A DNA stretch of 64,000 nucleotides from an uncultured Clostridia bacterium (GTDB lineage Bacteria > Bacillota > Clostridia > Oscillospirales > Acutalibacteraceae). Below, in pieces: positions 41,788-50,188 of this stretch (its first letter is position 1; the number at the start of each line of letters is the position of its first letter). The stretch is from assembly GCA_944384835.1 (NCBI GenBank), contig CALWUU010000036.1, forward strand, positions 1 through 64,000, in the 5' to 3' direction. The notes below the pieces were generated by a model that did no database searches, was not told where the DNA came from, and was given only the letters and a program-made list of their open reading frames with translations. Position numbers and translations under genes: made by a program.

Positions 41788-42388
41788 ATTCAATTTTCAT
41801 GGAAGCCATTTGTTCTTTGCTGCACCCGAATCTTTCCCCATATGCTATCCAGTATTTTGTAGAAGCTTTTACAAAGGATTTTTTTGATAATGGTAATGTA
41901 ACAGACAAATGTTCTGTTTTTTTGCTGGCTACCAATTTTGCGAATTTTTTAATTTTACCTTTCACTAAAAACGACAATGGTGTTGTTAAAAATGCCTCTC
42001 CAGCACCAATTGCCAGTGTAGAAGAAAATTCATACCTGTTTTGCCTGCAGAATAAGCGCATCATATCTAGTGCAACATTGTTTTGTTCCGGTTCGATAAA
42101 GCCGCAGTTAATTAAAATATGGACTCTCGGCTTTTGATTAATTTGGTATGTTTCCAATGTTTTTAAAAAATTCAGCAAAGTGGAAGGTATGCCATCCGCA
42201 TATAAAGGAAATACGAACACAATGTCTGAGCAGCCTTCTATATGGTCACAAATTTCGCTGTGATTCCTGTTATTTATCATAAAAGAAATAGTTTCACCCG
42301 TATAATATTTTCGAAATATCTCAGCATACTGTTTGGAGTTTGATTTTGGTGCTCGGGGACTGCCGTTGATAATGATTGTTTTTACCAT
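41786..42388 (-). CDS. Flavodoxin-like NAD(P)H-dependent FMN reductase family protein
   Basis: A 200-residue protein with the flavodoxin-fold FMN phosphate loop IIINGSPRAPKSNSKQYAE (residues 4-22) and the flavin-ring segment VFVFPLYADGIPSTLLNFL (about 58-76). A C-terminal amphipathic/basic helix region follows. It lacks an obvious Fe-S cluster motif. It overlaps the upstream gene by 7 bases with AGGAGG before its ATG, so the two are co-translated. Substrate is unknown. Confidence 0.8.
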   Translation of the reverse strand: MVKTIIINGSPRAPKSNSKQYAEIFRKYYTGETISFMINNRNHSEICDHIEGCSDIVFVFPLYADGIPSTLLNFLKTLETYQINQKPRVHILINCGFIEPEQNNVALDMMRLFCRQNRYEFSSTLAIGAGEAFLTTPLSFLVKGKIKKFAKLVASKKTEHLSVTLPLSKKSFVKASTKYWIAYGERFGCSKEQMASMKIE

Positions 42389-42885
42389 AAGGCAACCTCC
42401 TGTTCCACTGTTGATGTTAATTCTTCCTTTGTAACAAATAGAATACGATAAGAAGAAAAACTCATATTATTGGCATTGCGGGAAATCAATCGGGTGAAAA
42501 TATCTTTTTCTTCTTGAGACAGTTCTCCATATGCAATGATAACGGCATCTTTATTCTTTACCTCTCGCTGGACATGGTGAGTTTCATTGTTATGAATCCG
42601 GATAAAGGCTTGCTGTATTGGAATTGCCCGTTCCAGCATGGTTTTCATAATGGTATCGTAAGAACCGTATTTTACATGAGAGACATAAATGATTTTTTCG
42701 CTGTTTGCTATCATAGGATATACTTTCACCGCATCATCTCTAATTACACATTTGCCCGGAGTTTTTGTCCAACATCCGAAGCAGCCGATGCAATTGGAAA
42801 TTTTTAATTGGGATAAATCAATGTATATTTCATTTTCTTTTTTTAAGTGAATGGTTAAGGGAGTATCTGATAACAGAAGTTTCAT
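42382..42885 (-). CDS. Flavodoxin-like protein with Cys motif, lacking the N-terminal FMN loop
   Basis: A 167-residue protein that starts MKLLLSDTPLTIHLKKENE and proceeds to LKISNCIGCFGCWTKTPGKCVIRDD (about 28-52), the C-x2-C-x2-C...C segment typical of iron-sulfur flavoproteins of the NADPH-dependent FMN reductase superfamily. IYVSHVKYGSYDTIMKTMLERA is the following family segment. The canonical N-terminal GSPR-type phosphate loop is missing, although AGGAGG and an ATG mark a real start. The downstream overlapping gene has that loop, so the two may act together. Confidence 0.72.
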   Translation of the reverse strand: MKLLLSDTPLTIHLKKENEIYIDLSQLKISNCIGCFGCWTKTPGKCVIRDDAVKVYPMIANSEKIIYVSHVKYGSYDTIMKTMLERAIPIQQAFIRIHNNETHHVQREVKNKDAVIIAYGELSQEEKDIFTRLISRNANNMSFSSYRILFVTKEELTSTVEQEVALW

Positions 42886-42980
42886 ATCATTCCTCCTGTA
42901 TGAATATCAATATGGAGCTATGATGCCCAATTTATTCAGATATTATAAAACGGATTGGTAAAGATGTAGATTCTGCCATA

Positions 42981-43008
42981 AAAACCAGTCTGTTTTAAGA
43001 CTGGTTTT
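42981..43008 (-). terminator. Terminator of the small Cys-containing protein gene
   Basis: AAAACCAGTCT pairs with AGACTGGTTTT around a 6-base loop, T-rich on both strands. Confidence 0.8.
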
Positions 43009-43014
43009 TATAAG

Positions 43015-43227
43015 TTAAATTTCAAAGTCTTCTTTTGTGAATTTAGCAAGAGCAGGTCTTTTTTTCGGAGTTCTCATAAGAGGATCATAAACAAATTTTT
43101 TACATATGCCATCTTCATTTATTTCACAATTGACGGCACAGGTTGGAGAAAGGTCCGGTGTTGTATTATTGCTGCAGTAATCGCAGTTAGGTTTAATATG
43201 TGAACCGTATAACGCTGTATGTTTCAT
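43015..43227 (-). CDS. Small Cys-containing protein of unknown function
   Basis: A 70-residue protein beginning MKHTALYGSHIKPNCDYCSN and containing further Cys in SPTCAVNCEINEDGICKKFVYDP. The CxxC pair and later cysteines suggest a zinc or Fe-S site. The C-terminus is basic (RTPKKRPALAKFTKEDFEI). AAAGGGTG precedes the ATG, and a terminator follows, so it is a real gene. I recall such small proteins from clostridial genomes but no function. Confidence 0.75.
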   Translation of the reverse strand: MKHTALYGSHIKPNCDYCSNNTTPDLSPTCAVNCEINEDGICKKFVYDPLMRTPKKRPALAKFTKEDFEI

Positions 43228-43280
43228 GGTTAGTCACCCTTTCCTGTATTTTTTAGTATATCATTTTTTTTGTATGATTT

Positions 43281-44405
43281 CTACCCTTTTCCTTTGGCTT
43301 TTCTGCGTTCCAGCCCGACAGAGAATAAAAAAATTATGCAACAGACTACCAATGCAATTCCGGCGGGCCATGAATAGGAAATTATGCCGGATATTTGCTC
43401 GGAAGTGTTTTGGAATACAGAGGCTGAAGGCTGTGGGAACAGCGGGAAAAATAGCATAGTAATAAGTGCGGCTATCATGCCGTGGATCAGCCGGAATGCA
43501 ATAAATTTCAATCTGGAAATTCCGCATTTCAATGCAGCTGAGAAAATTTGGAAATGTACGCAAAATCCGCCAAATCCAAGACCAAATGCAATTAAAGCAA
43601 TGGGGGTGTTTAGGGAAGCGGCGTCTGCACAGCCGCTGGTGATTTCTATCAGTAATGATACTATGGAAGCAGCGATTGTTGAGGGAATGTGAAGCCGCAA
43701 TAATAATTGACAAATTCCTTGGGCTATTCCTGTTGCACGCAGCAAGGATAACAACGCTGAAAATAAAATGACAAATGCGCTCATATTCATAAGGCCTTTG
43801 GAGGCGTCCAATGTGGATTCTACCAAAGGGGATTGCGCAGTATGCTCTGAAGACGATACGGTTTGGCAGGGTTCTTTTTTCAACCGTGCGGTAATGCCCA
43901 AAGCAATGCCAATTACCAGTATGGCTGCAATTTGAGAGAAGAACAGCAGAAGTCCAATCAGTGCGTTTTGCAGCAGGCTGCTGCCGACTACGCTGATGAT
44001 AAAGGCAGGTCCTGCATTGACACAAAAATAAAGCATGCGCTGCGCTTGTTTTTTGGTAATAGCACCTTGCTCCAGCAAAGTCATACAGCCGCGTGCGCCT
44101 ATGGGATATCCGCCGATCATACTCATTATAATAACAGAGCCTGCACTGCCGGGCAGATAAAACAAAAAACGAATGACAGGCTGTAACAGTTTACCAATCA
44201 ATTTGGATATACCGGAATGAATCATGAAAGAAGAAAGCACTATAAACGGAAATAAAGAAGGTACTAATGTGTACAAACAGTAGCTGATGCCGTTTGCTGC
44301 ACCGTTGCGCACATCATTTGGAAACAATAAAATTCCCAATGCACAGGCAATCATAAGCAAACACAATAAAATTGTTTTACAAAGGTGTAACAAACGTGTA
44401 CCCAT
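43281..44405 (-). CDS. ylbJ: Sporulation integral membrane protein YlbJ
   Basis: A 374-residue membrane protein with about eight to ten hydrophobic segments. YlbJ signatures are NGISYCLYTLVPSLFPFIVLSSFMIHSG (about 38-65), SMIGGYPIGARGCMTLLEQG (about 113-132), FCVNAGPAFIISVVGSSLL and the late GFGLGFGGFCVHFQIFS. In Bacillus YlbJ is needed for heat-resistant spores. Here it is divergent from yqfC-yqfD, two more sporulation genes. It ends close to the next gene with no clear terminator. ATG 44405 follows AGAGGAT. Confidence 0.92.
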   Translation of the reverse strand: MGTRLLHLCKTILLCLLMIACALGILLFPNDVRNGAANGISYCLYTLVPSLFPFIVLSSFMIHSGISKLIGKLLQPVIRFLFYLPGSAGSVIIMSMIGGYPIGARGCMTLLEQGAITKKQAQRMLYFCVNAGPAFIISVVGSSLLQNALIGLLLFFSQIAAILVIGIALGITARLKKEPCQTVSSSEHTAQSPLVESTLDASKGLMNMSAFVILFSALLSLLRATGIAQGICQLLLRLHIPSTIAASIVSLLIEITSGCADAASLNTPIALIAFGLGFGGFCVHFQIFSAALKCGISRLKFIAFRLIHGMIAALITMLFFPLFPQPSASVFQNTSEQISGIISYSWPAGIALVVCCIIFLFSVGLERRKAKGKG

Positions 44406-44538
44406 GAGAATCCTCTTTTCTGATTTTTCCTATATTTACTGCAAGTTTCTATTGCATGTATATGTGAATGAGTGATTTTTATTGCTAAAAGTGCATAATC
44501 TTGTGAAAGAAACGTTTTGGAAAGGGCGGCTTTTATAT

Positions 44539-44850
44539 ATGAATAAAGCACAACGCGGTATAGAGAAACGTCAGGAAAAGGGAAATATACGCGGGCTGAA
44601 TAAAATTGCAAGCGTATTACAACTGCCGGCAGCGGTGATTGCAGGCGTGGCACATATGGAAGTAAGCGGAAATCACGAGGTGGTTTTAGAGGGATGCGGC
44701 GGCATCATTGAATATACAGATGATGTAGTGAGAGTAAAAACCGGAAAATCAATCACTAAATTCAGTGGAAAAAATCTTGAAATTAAATGTATTCAAATAG
44801 ATTCATTGATCATTCAAGGATTTATTACAGCCATTGAATTTCAGTTTTGA
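44539..44850 (+). CDS. yqfC: Sporulation protein YqfC
   Basis: A 103-residue YabP/YqfC family protein: LPAAVIAGVAHMEVSGNHEVVLEGCGGIIEYTDDVVRVKTGK and FSGKNLEIKCIQIDSLIIQGFITAIEF. It is expressed in the mother cell in Bacillus. ATG 44539 is chosen as families start MNK-like here and AAGGGCGG lies upstream; the frame extends upstream without a site. It is followed 9 bases later by yqfD. Confidence 0.92.
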   Translation: MNKAQRGIEKRQEKGNIRGLNKIASVLQLPAAVIAGVAHMEVSGNHEVVLEGCGGIIEYTDDVVRVKTGKSITKFSGKNLEIKCIQIDSLIIQGFITAIEFQF

Positions 44851-44859
44851 GGTGAATCT

Positions 44860-46056
44860 ATGTTTGTATTAAATATGATCCGCTGGTTTGTTGGATATGT
44901 GGTCTTTACGGTAGAAGGAAACGGGCAGGAACGGTTTGTGAATTTGTGTGCCCGTTTTGGTTATACCATTTGGAATGTAAGAAGAAAAGAATACTTTTTT
45001 GTCTCCGTTTCACGGACAAAATATAGAATGCTGAAAAATTTAGCCAAACAAACAGGTGTAAAAATACGTATTTATAAAAAACATGGCTTGCCGTTTGTTA
45101 TGCATAAATTTCCTAATTTAAAGGGAATGCTGGCCGGACTGGTAGTTTTTATTGTACTGTTAAGTTTTTTATCTACCCGTATTTGGAGCATACAAGTGGA
45201 AGGGAATCAAAAATTAAATTCAGATTTAATTTTACTGACAGCTGAAGAAATCGGTTTAAAAGAAGGTATGGCAAGAAGTAAACTGGATGTATTGTCCGTT
45301 CAAAATCAACTGATGATGGCATATCCGGAAATCGCGTGGATTTCCTTAAATACAAAAGGAAGTTCGGTTACCATTCGCATTGGTGAAAAAGAAGATAAGC
45401 CTGATATCTGGAACAGTGACCAAAAAGTAATGAACATCAAAGCGGCAAGAGACGGTCAAATTGTACGTATGGAAGTAACGCATGGTACTCCTCAAGTAAA
45501 AGTAGGAGACGGTGTAGCAGAAGGACAGTTGTTGGTAAGCGGAATTACCGAAACAGAATATACTAATTTATTGACCCGTGCAACAGCCAAAATTATAGCG
45601 GAAACAAAACATACGTATGAAATTAAAGTGCCTTTGCTGCAAGACGAAAACATACCAACAGGAAATGTAATTAAGCGCAGAGCATTAAAATTATTTGGAT
45701 TTACCGTGCCGATTACGTTTGAAGTGGAGCCGAAAGACAATGATAATTTGACCTATGAAAAAGACTTGGCAATATACCGTGCCAAGACAAACGATGTCAA
45801 TTTACCGGCAACTGTATATGAAGAAACATGGACAGAGTATCAGGTTCAGCAAATACAGTTAACGGAAGAACAGGCTTTGCAAAAGGCAAAGGAAGAATTG
45901 GAAAAACAGCAGAAGGAAGCATTAAAAGAAGATGATAAAGTTTTATCAACCGATACCACATATACCATTGAGAAAGGACAGCTGATTTTACACGCTACCA
46001 GCATATGGGAAGAAAATATTGCCCAAGAATCTGAAATTTACGTGGAGCAGTCATAA
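44860..46056 (+). CDS. yqfD: Sporulation protein YqfD
   Basis: A 398-residue protein. The N-terminal cytoplasmic half (about 1-87) has RFVNLCARFGYTIWNVRRKEYFFVSVSR. One membrane segment (about 88-110, GMLAGLVVFIVLLSFLSTRIWSI) leads to an extracytoplasmic domain with VEGNQKLNSDLILLTAEEIGL and DGQIVRMEVTHGTPQVKVGDGV. A Lys/Glu-rich helix follows near 335-365. Its partner yqfC precedes it and phoH follows, as in Bacillus. Confidence 0.93.
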   Translation: MFVLNMIRWFVGYVVFTVEGNGQERFVNLCARFGYTIWNVRRKEYFFVSVSRTKYRMLKNLAKQTGVKIRIYKKHGLPFVMHKFPNLKGMLAGLVVFIVLLSFLSTRIWSIQVEGNQKLNSDLILLTAEEIGLKEGMARSKLDVLSVQNQLMMAYPEIAWISLNTKGSSVTIRIGEKEDKPDIWNSDQKVMNIKAARDGQIVRMEVTHGTPQVKVGDGVAEGQLLVSGITETEYTNLLTRATAKIIAETKHTYEIKVPLLQDENIPTGNVIKRRALKLFGFTVPITFEVEPKDNDNLTYEKDLAIYRAKTNDVNLPATVYEETWTEYQVQQIQLTEEQALQKAKEELEKQQKEALKEDDKVLSTDTTYTIEKGQLILHATSIWEENIAQESEIYVEQS

Positions 46057-46196
46057 TTTTGGTATGAATATCCAAAAAATCTTACGAAATGGGTGACGAA
46101 AAGTGGAATCTGTGGTATAATTTGTGATATACTATCTTGTAATAGAGGTATCATTTCAATTTTAAAATGGTGCAATTTATGTACAAAGGTGATGGA

Positions 46197-47159
46197 ATGT
46201 TCGAACAACGTATTAATATTGACCGTATGGAACAAGCAGTGGCTTTGTTTGGCAGCTTTGATGAAAATGTCAAGCTGATAGAACAGGTATACGGAGTAAA
46301 AATTGTTGGAAGAGATTCAGAGATTAAAGTTTCGGGAGAACCGGAGTCAGTTGCAAAAGCTGTGAAAACCATTGAAAGCTTATTAAATCTAATTAACAGA
46401 GGAGAAGCACTCAGCGAACAGAATGTCCGCTATTGCATTTCAATGGTCAACGAAGGCAGCGAAGAAAAAATTGAAACGTTGGCAGGCGACTGTATTTGTG
46501 TTACTTCAAAAGGCAAGCCGGTAAAACCAAAAACCTTTGGTCAAAAAAAGTATTGCAATACCATTAAAGAAAATACAATCACAATCGGCGTAGGTCCGGC
46601 AGGCACGGGTAAAACATACCTAGCGGTTGCTATGGCGGTAACCGCATTCCGTGCACAACAGGTCAACCGTATTATTTTAACCAGACCTGCTGTGGAAGCA
46701 GGCGAAAAACTTGGTTTTTTGCCGGGAGATTTGCAGCAGAAGGTGGACCCGTATTTAAGACCTTTATATGACGCTTTATTTGATATGCTGGGAGCGGAAA
46801 CATATCAAAAATATTTGGAGCGCGGGAATATAGAAGTTGCTCCATTGGCTTATATGAGAGGAAGAACCTTGGATGATAGCTTTATTATTTTAGATGAAGC
46901 GCAGAATACTACGCCTGAGCAAATGAAAATGTTTTTAACGCGTTTAGGCTTTAATTCTAAAATGGTCATTACAGGCGATGTAACTCAAATCGACTTGCCG
47001 GATGGACGAAAATCCGGTTTAAGAGATGTGATGAGTGTTCTGAAACACGTAGATGACATTGCGCAGATACACTTTACAGAAAAGGATGTTGTACGTCACA
47101 GATTGGTGCAGAATATTATTAAGGCATACGAAGAACGGGAAAGAAAGGGGCAAAAATAG
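46197..47159 (+). CDS. phoH: PhoH-family ATPase
   Basis: A 320-residue protein: an N-terminal KH-like region, then PKTFGQKKYCNTIKENTITIGVGPAGTGKTYLAVAMAV (Walker A near residue 140), RPAVEAGEKLGFLPGDLQQKVDPYLRPLYDAL and FIILDEAQNTTPEQMKMFLTRLG (Walker B). It is a putative ATP-dependent RNA helicase-like enzyme linked to RNA processing. ATG 46197 follows AAAGGTGATGG; two earlier in-frame Met codons lack such a site. ybeY starts directly after its stop. Confidence 0.95.
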   Translation: MFEQRINIDRMEQAVALFGSFDENVKLIEQVYGVKIVGRDSEIKVSGEPESVAKAVKTIESLLNLINRGEALSEQNVRYCISMVNEGSEEKIETLAGDCICVTSKGKPVKPKTFGQKKYCNTIKENTITIGVGPAGTGKTYLAVAMAVTAFRAQQVNRIILTRPAVEAGEKLGFLPGDLQQKVDPYLRPLYDALFDMLGAETYQKYLERGNIEVAPLAYMRGRTLDDSFIILDEAQNTTPEQMKMFLTRLGFNSKMVITGDVTQIDLPDGRKSGLRDVMSVLKHVDDIAQIHFTEKDVVRHRLVQNIIKAYEERERKGQK

Positions 47160-47160
47160 C

Positions 47161-47670
47161 GTGGAAAAAATCAGAGTTATTATTCATAACGATCAGAAAG
47201 AAGTGAAAATTCCGACCGGACTTAGAATGTTGGTACGCCGTTGCTGCAATGCGGTACTGCGTTTAGAGGAGTTTGGAGCTCCGGCTGAAATCAGCGTGAC
47301 ATTTGTGGATAATAAAAAAATTCATGAGCTGAATAAACAATATCGTCATAAAGACGCACCTACAGATGTGTTGTCCTTTCCAATGGGAGAAAACGGCGTT
47401 TATGATATTAACCACGATACGGGAGCGAAAATCTTGGGTGATATTGTCATCTCCATGGAAAAAGCTGTGGAGCAGGCAGAACGTTTTGACCATAGCTTAG
47501 ACCGGGAAGTTGGCTACTTAACGGCGCATTCTGTACTGCATTTGTTAGGTTATGACCATGAAAAAGGCGGTATAGACCGTGTGCGTATGAGAGAAAAAGA
47601 AGAACAAGTGATGACACAATTGGGGCTGCCGAGTTCCAGCAGCTACGTACTGGAAGAGGATGAGGATTAA
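47161..47670 (+). CDS. ybeY: Endoribonuclease / rRNA maturation factor YbeY
   Basis: A 169-residue zinc endoribonuclease involved in 16S rRNA 3' maturation. The metal site is HSVLHLLGYDHE (three His), with NKQYRHKDAPTDVLSFPMGE and LGDIVISMEKA before it. GTG 47161 follows AAGAAAGGGG. It sits between phoH and dgkA, the standard Firmicutes order. Confidence 0.95.
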   Translation: MEKIRVIIHNDQKEVKIPTGLRMLVRRCCNAVLRLEEFGAPAEISVTFVDNKKIHELNKQYRHKDAPTDVLSFPMGENGVYDINHDTGAKILGDIVISMEKAVEQAERFDHSLDREVGYLTAHSVLHLLGYDHEKGGIDRVRMREKEEQVMTQLGLPSSSSYVLEEDED

Positions 47671-47672
47671 CC

Positions 47673-48167
47673 GTGAATTTTCTCAGAGGCTTTCAGGCCG
47701 CGTTTAGGGGGCTTATCCGCTGTATCAATCACGAAAGGAACATGCGAATTCATACAGTGGCCGCATTGTATGTATTCGTTTTTTCATTCTTTTTTGAATT
47801 CAGTGTGATCGGCTATGCAGTTTTGTTTACTGTTTTTGGACTGATTATGGCATTAGAGATTGTAAATACCGGTCTGGAGGCTTTGGCGGACCAAATTTCT
47901 CCGGGCTACAGCCCTGTTGTTAAAGTGGTAAAAGATATTGCGGCAGGCGCTGTGTTGATTATGGCAATTTTTGCAGTTGCAGTTGCAGTGGTATTATTTT
48001 GGCAGCCGGAGGGTTTTGTGCGCATATACGAATATTTTTGCATTGATATGCCGATTATGTGGCTGCCGTTTGTAGTAGTCTCCGCACTTTGCCTTTGGTA
48101 TATCATTAAGGGTCCGCTGGGAATAAAAAATTTCTTTTTAAAGCATAAAAAATTCGAGGAAGAATAA
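47673..48167 (+). CDS. dgkA: Undecaprenol/diacylglycerol kinase DgkA
   Basis: A 164-residue membrane kinase: FLRGFQAAFRGLIRCINHERNMRIH (active N-terminal helix), GLIMALEIVNTGLEALADQIS and VVKVVKDIAAGAVLIMAI are the conserved catalytic segments. Gram-positive members phosphorylate undecaprenol for cell-wall lipid carrier recycling. It has about five hydrophobic segments, one or two more than the core family, with an extra C-terminal pair after residue 105. GTG start, 2 bases after ybeY. Confidence 0.92.
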   Translation: MNFLRGFQAAFRGLIRCINHERNMRIHTVAALYVFVFSFFFEFSVIGYAVLFTVFGLIMALEIVNTGLEALADQISPGYSPVVKVVKDIAAGAVLIMAIFAVAVAVVLFWQPEGFVRIYEYFCIDMPIMWLPFVVVSALCLWYIIKGPLGIKNFFLKHKKFEEE

Positions 48168-48183
48168 AAAGGAGGGCATTTCT

Positions 48184-49146
48184 TTGCCTGAAATATCTCA
48201 CATAAATACAAGCAGTATTGCTGCGGCAAGATTAAATGAAGATGATTGTTCTGCGTTCATTGCCATTGTAGGACGTCCCAATGTGGGAAAATCTTCTTTG
48301 CTCAATACCATGATCGGGCAAAAAGTTGCAATTGTCTCGAGCAAACCTCAAACAACCCGTACCAAAATTATGGGTGTACTGACCAAAGGCAAAAATCAAT
48401 TGGTGTTTTTGGATACCCCGGGACTTCACAAACCGCATAATGCTTTGGGGAATTATATGGTAAAATCCATTACGGATTCGGTAGCCGGCGTAGATGCCTG
48501 TCTGTTGGTAGCAGAAGCAGGCAAACCTATTTCTGCGGCAGATAGAGATTTGATAGAAACATTCAAATCATCCAAATTACCTGCATTGCTGGCTATTAAT
48601 AAAATTGACTGTATCCCGGAGAAATCTATTTTAATGGAACAGATTACCGCATATACGGAGTTGTTTGATTTTGAAGCAATTGTGCCTGTTTCCGCTGCAA
48701 CCGGGAGCGGTGTAAATGACTTAATCGGCGAGTTGGAAAAGTTATGTCAGCCGGGCGGACATTTTTTTGCGGAAGATGCATTGACAGACCAGCCTGAACG
48801 GGTGCTGGCAGGTGAAATTATACGTGAAAAATTACTGCGTTTGTTGGACAAGGAAATTCCTCACGGAGTTGCGGTTGTAGTAGAGCGTATGCGCGAACGT
48901 GAGAACCAGCCGGATATGTTGGATATAGATGCAGTGATTTATTGCGAACGGGACAATCATAAAGGAATTATTATAGGTAAAAAGGGTTCAATGCTGAAAC
49001 GTGTAGGTTCTTATGCCCGTGAAGATATGGAACGCTTTTTCGACTGTAAAATTAATTTGCAGCTGTGGGTAAAAGTAAAAGAAGACTGGAGAAACCGCCA
49101 GCGTATTTTACAAAGTTTAGGTTACGGAAAAACAGATTTTGAATAG
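48184..49146 (+). CDS. era: GTPase Era
   Basis: A 320-residue GTPase that helps mature 16S rRNA and the 30S subunit. G motifs are GRPNVGKSSLLN (G1), TTRTKIMGV (G2), DTPGLHKP (G3), NKID (G4) and SAATGSG (G5). The KH domain (about 225-300) contains NHKGIIIGKKGSMLKRVGSYAR. A short N-terminal extension of about 20 residues precedes G1. TTG start after AAAAGGAGGGC. Confidence 0.96.
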   Translation: MPEISHINTSSIAAARLNEDDCSAFIAIVGRPNVGKSSLLNTMIGQKVAIVSSKPQTTRTKIMGVLTKGKNQLVFLDTPGLHKPHNALGNYMVKSITDSVAGVDACLLVAEAGKPISAADRDLIETFKSSKLPALLAINKIDCIPEKSILMEQITAYTELFDFEAIVPVSAATGSGVNDLIGELEKLCQPGGHFFAEDALTDQPERVLAGEIIREKLLRLLDKEIPHGVAVVVERMRERENQPDMLDIDAVIYCERDNHKGIIIGKKGSMLKRVGSYAREDMERFFDCKINLQLWVKVKEDWRNRQRILQSLGYGKTDFE

Positions 49147-49263
49147 CACATTTTGTGTGTAGATTTTGTTAAAACTTGTCTATCGATCCAAAAATTTTCT
49201 TTCATAACTTCCCCTTAAATTGTGAATACTGGTAGTAAAGGAATTGAAGGGAGAATCAGTTTG

Positions 49264-49434
49264 ATGATGGATGCATATGCGGCTTGGCATATATTTGAGC
49301 AGACAGGTAAAGTTGAAGATTATATTCGTTACAGTCAACTGAGATCGTTAGAGCAGTTCAATTCACAGGAGGCTATCCATGCAGATCAACACCGATGGAT
49401 TGGTGATAATGGAGAGAACAGTAGGAGAAAGTGA
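49264..49434 (+). CDS. yqzL: YqzL-like small protein
   Basis: A 56-residue protein MMDAYAAWHIFEQTGKVEDY... whose FEQTG-x-x-x-x-Y signature matches YqzL of Bacillus, a small protein encoded between era and recO. Function is unknown. The start is 49264, after AAGGGAG; a Met at 49267 and a TTG at 49261 are alternatives. It overlaps recO by 56 bases in another frame, which is unusually long. Its C-terminus beyond residue 35 differs from short YqzL proteins. Confidence 0.65.
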   Translation: MMDAYAAWHIFEQTGKVEDYIRYSQLRSLEQFNSQEAIHADQHRWIGDNGENSRRK

Positions 49435-50131
49435 CCGTTTGGTCACACTGCTTACCAGAGAAGAAGGTATCCTTCGTGCCTTTTCACCTCTTGCTAAAAC
49501 ATTAAAAAGCAAACAAGGCAGTGCTACGCAATTGCTTTGTTATTCCCGCTTTTCTATTTACAGAGGGCGGGATAAATACATAATTAACGATGCACAGCCG
49601 CTGGAAGTGTTTTTTGACCTTCGCAGCGATATTGAAACATTATCCCTCGCCCAGTATTTTTGTGAGCTGGTATCTGTACTTGCTCCGGAAGAAGCGGCGG
49701 CCGGGGATTTTTTGCGTTTGATTTTAAATGCGTTGCACTTTCTTGCAAAAAGAAAACGTCCAAGTTTGATTATAAAAGCGGCAGTTGAAATGAGAATGCT
49801 GTCCTTGGCAGGGTATATGCCTAATTTAATCTGCTGCCAAAATTGTGCGGTGTATGAAGCGGATGATATGGTGTTTTTGCCGAAAAGCGGCGTTATTTAC
49901 TGTGGAAACTGTTATCAGCCTGATGCTGAGTTTGCCTTTCATATGGGGAAAGGCGTTATGACCGGGCTGCGGCATACCATTTATGCGGATTTTGATAAAT
50001 TGTTTTCGTTTCAATTACAGCCGGAAGGTCAAAAACAACTGGCGCAGATTACAGAGCAATATGTGCTTCAAACTTTAGAGAGACGGTTTATGACCCTGGA
50101 TTTTTACCATCAGGTAGCTGATATGAACTAG
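49379..50131 (+). CDS. recO: DNA repair protein RecO
   Basis: A 250-residue recombination mediator that loads RecA with RecR. It has an N-terminal OB fold (about 1-80, INTDGLVIMERTVGESDRLVTLLT), a helical domain, and a zinc motif CCQNCAVYEADDMVFLPKSGVIYCGNC (about 155-181). Its first 56 bases overlap the YqzL-like gene. AGGAGG lies about 8 bases before the ATG. Confidence 0.95.
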   Translation: MQINTDGLVIMERTVGESDRLVTLLTREEGILRAFSPLAKTLKSKQGSATQLLCYSRFSIYRGRDKYIINDAQPLEVFFDLRSDIETLSLAQYFCELVSVLAPEEAAAGDFLRLILNALHFLAKRKRPSLIIKAAVEMRMLSLAGYMPNLICCQNCAVYEADDMVFLPKSGVIYCGNCYQPDAEFAFHMGKGVMTGLRHTIYADFDKLFSFQLQPEGQKQLAQITEQYVLQTLERRFMTLDFYHQVADMN

Positions 50132-50188
50132 AACAAAAACAATATGAGTTTGATTGTAATGTTTGTATACATGAATTGAGGAATTACA

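Noticed and set aside
43261-44025. 254-residue minus-strand frame overlapping ylbJ
   Set aside because: It is a +1 shadow of ylbJ on the same strand. Its translation is Cys/Arg/His-rich without membrane segments, unlike the YlbJ frame.
44480-44520. Sigma-E-type promoter (CATAATCTT) before yqfC
   Set aside because: It resembles the -10 of mother-cell promoters but no convincing -35 with correct spacing was found.
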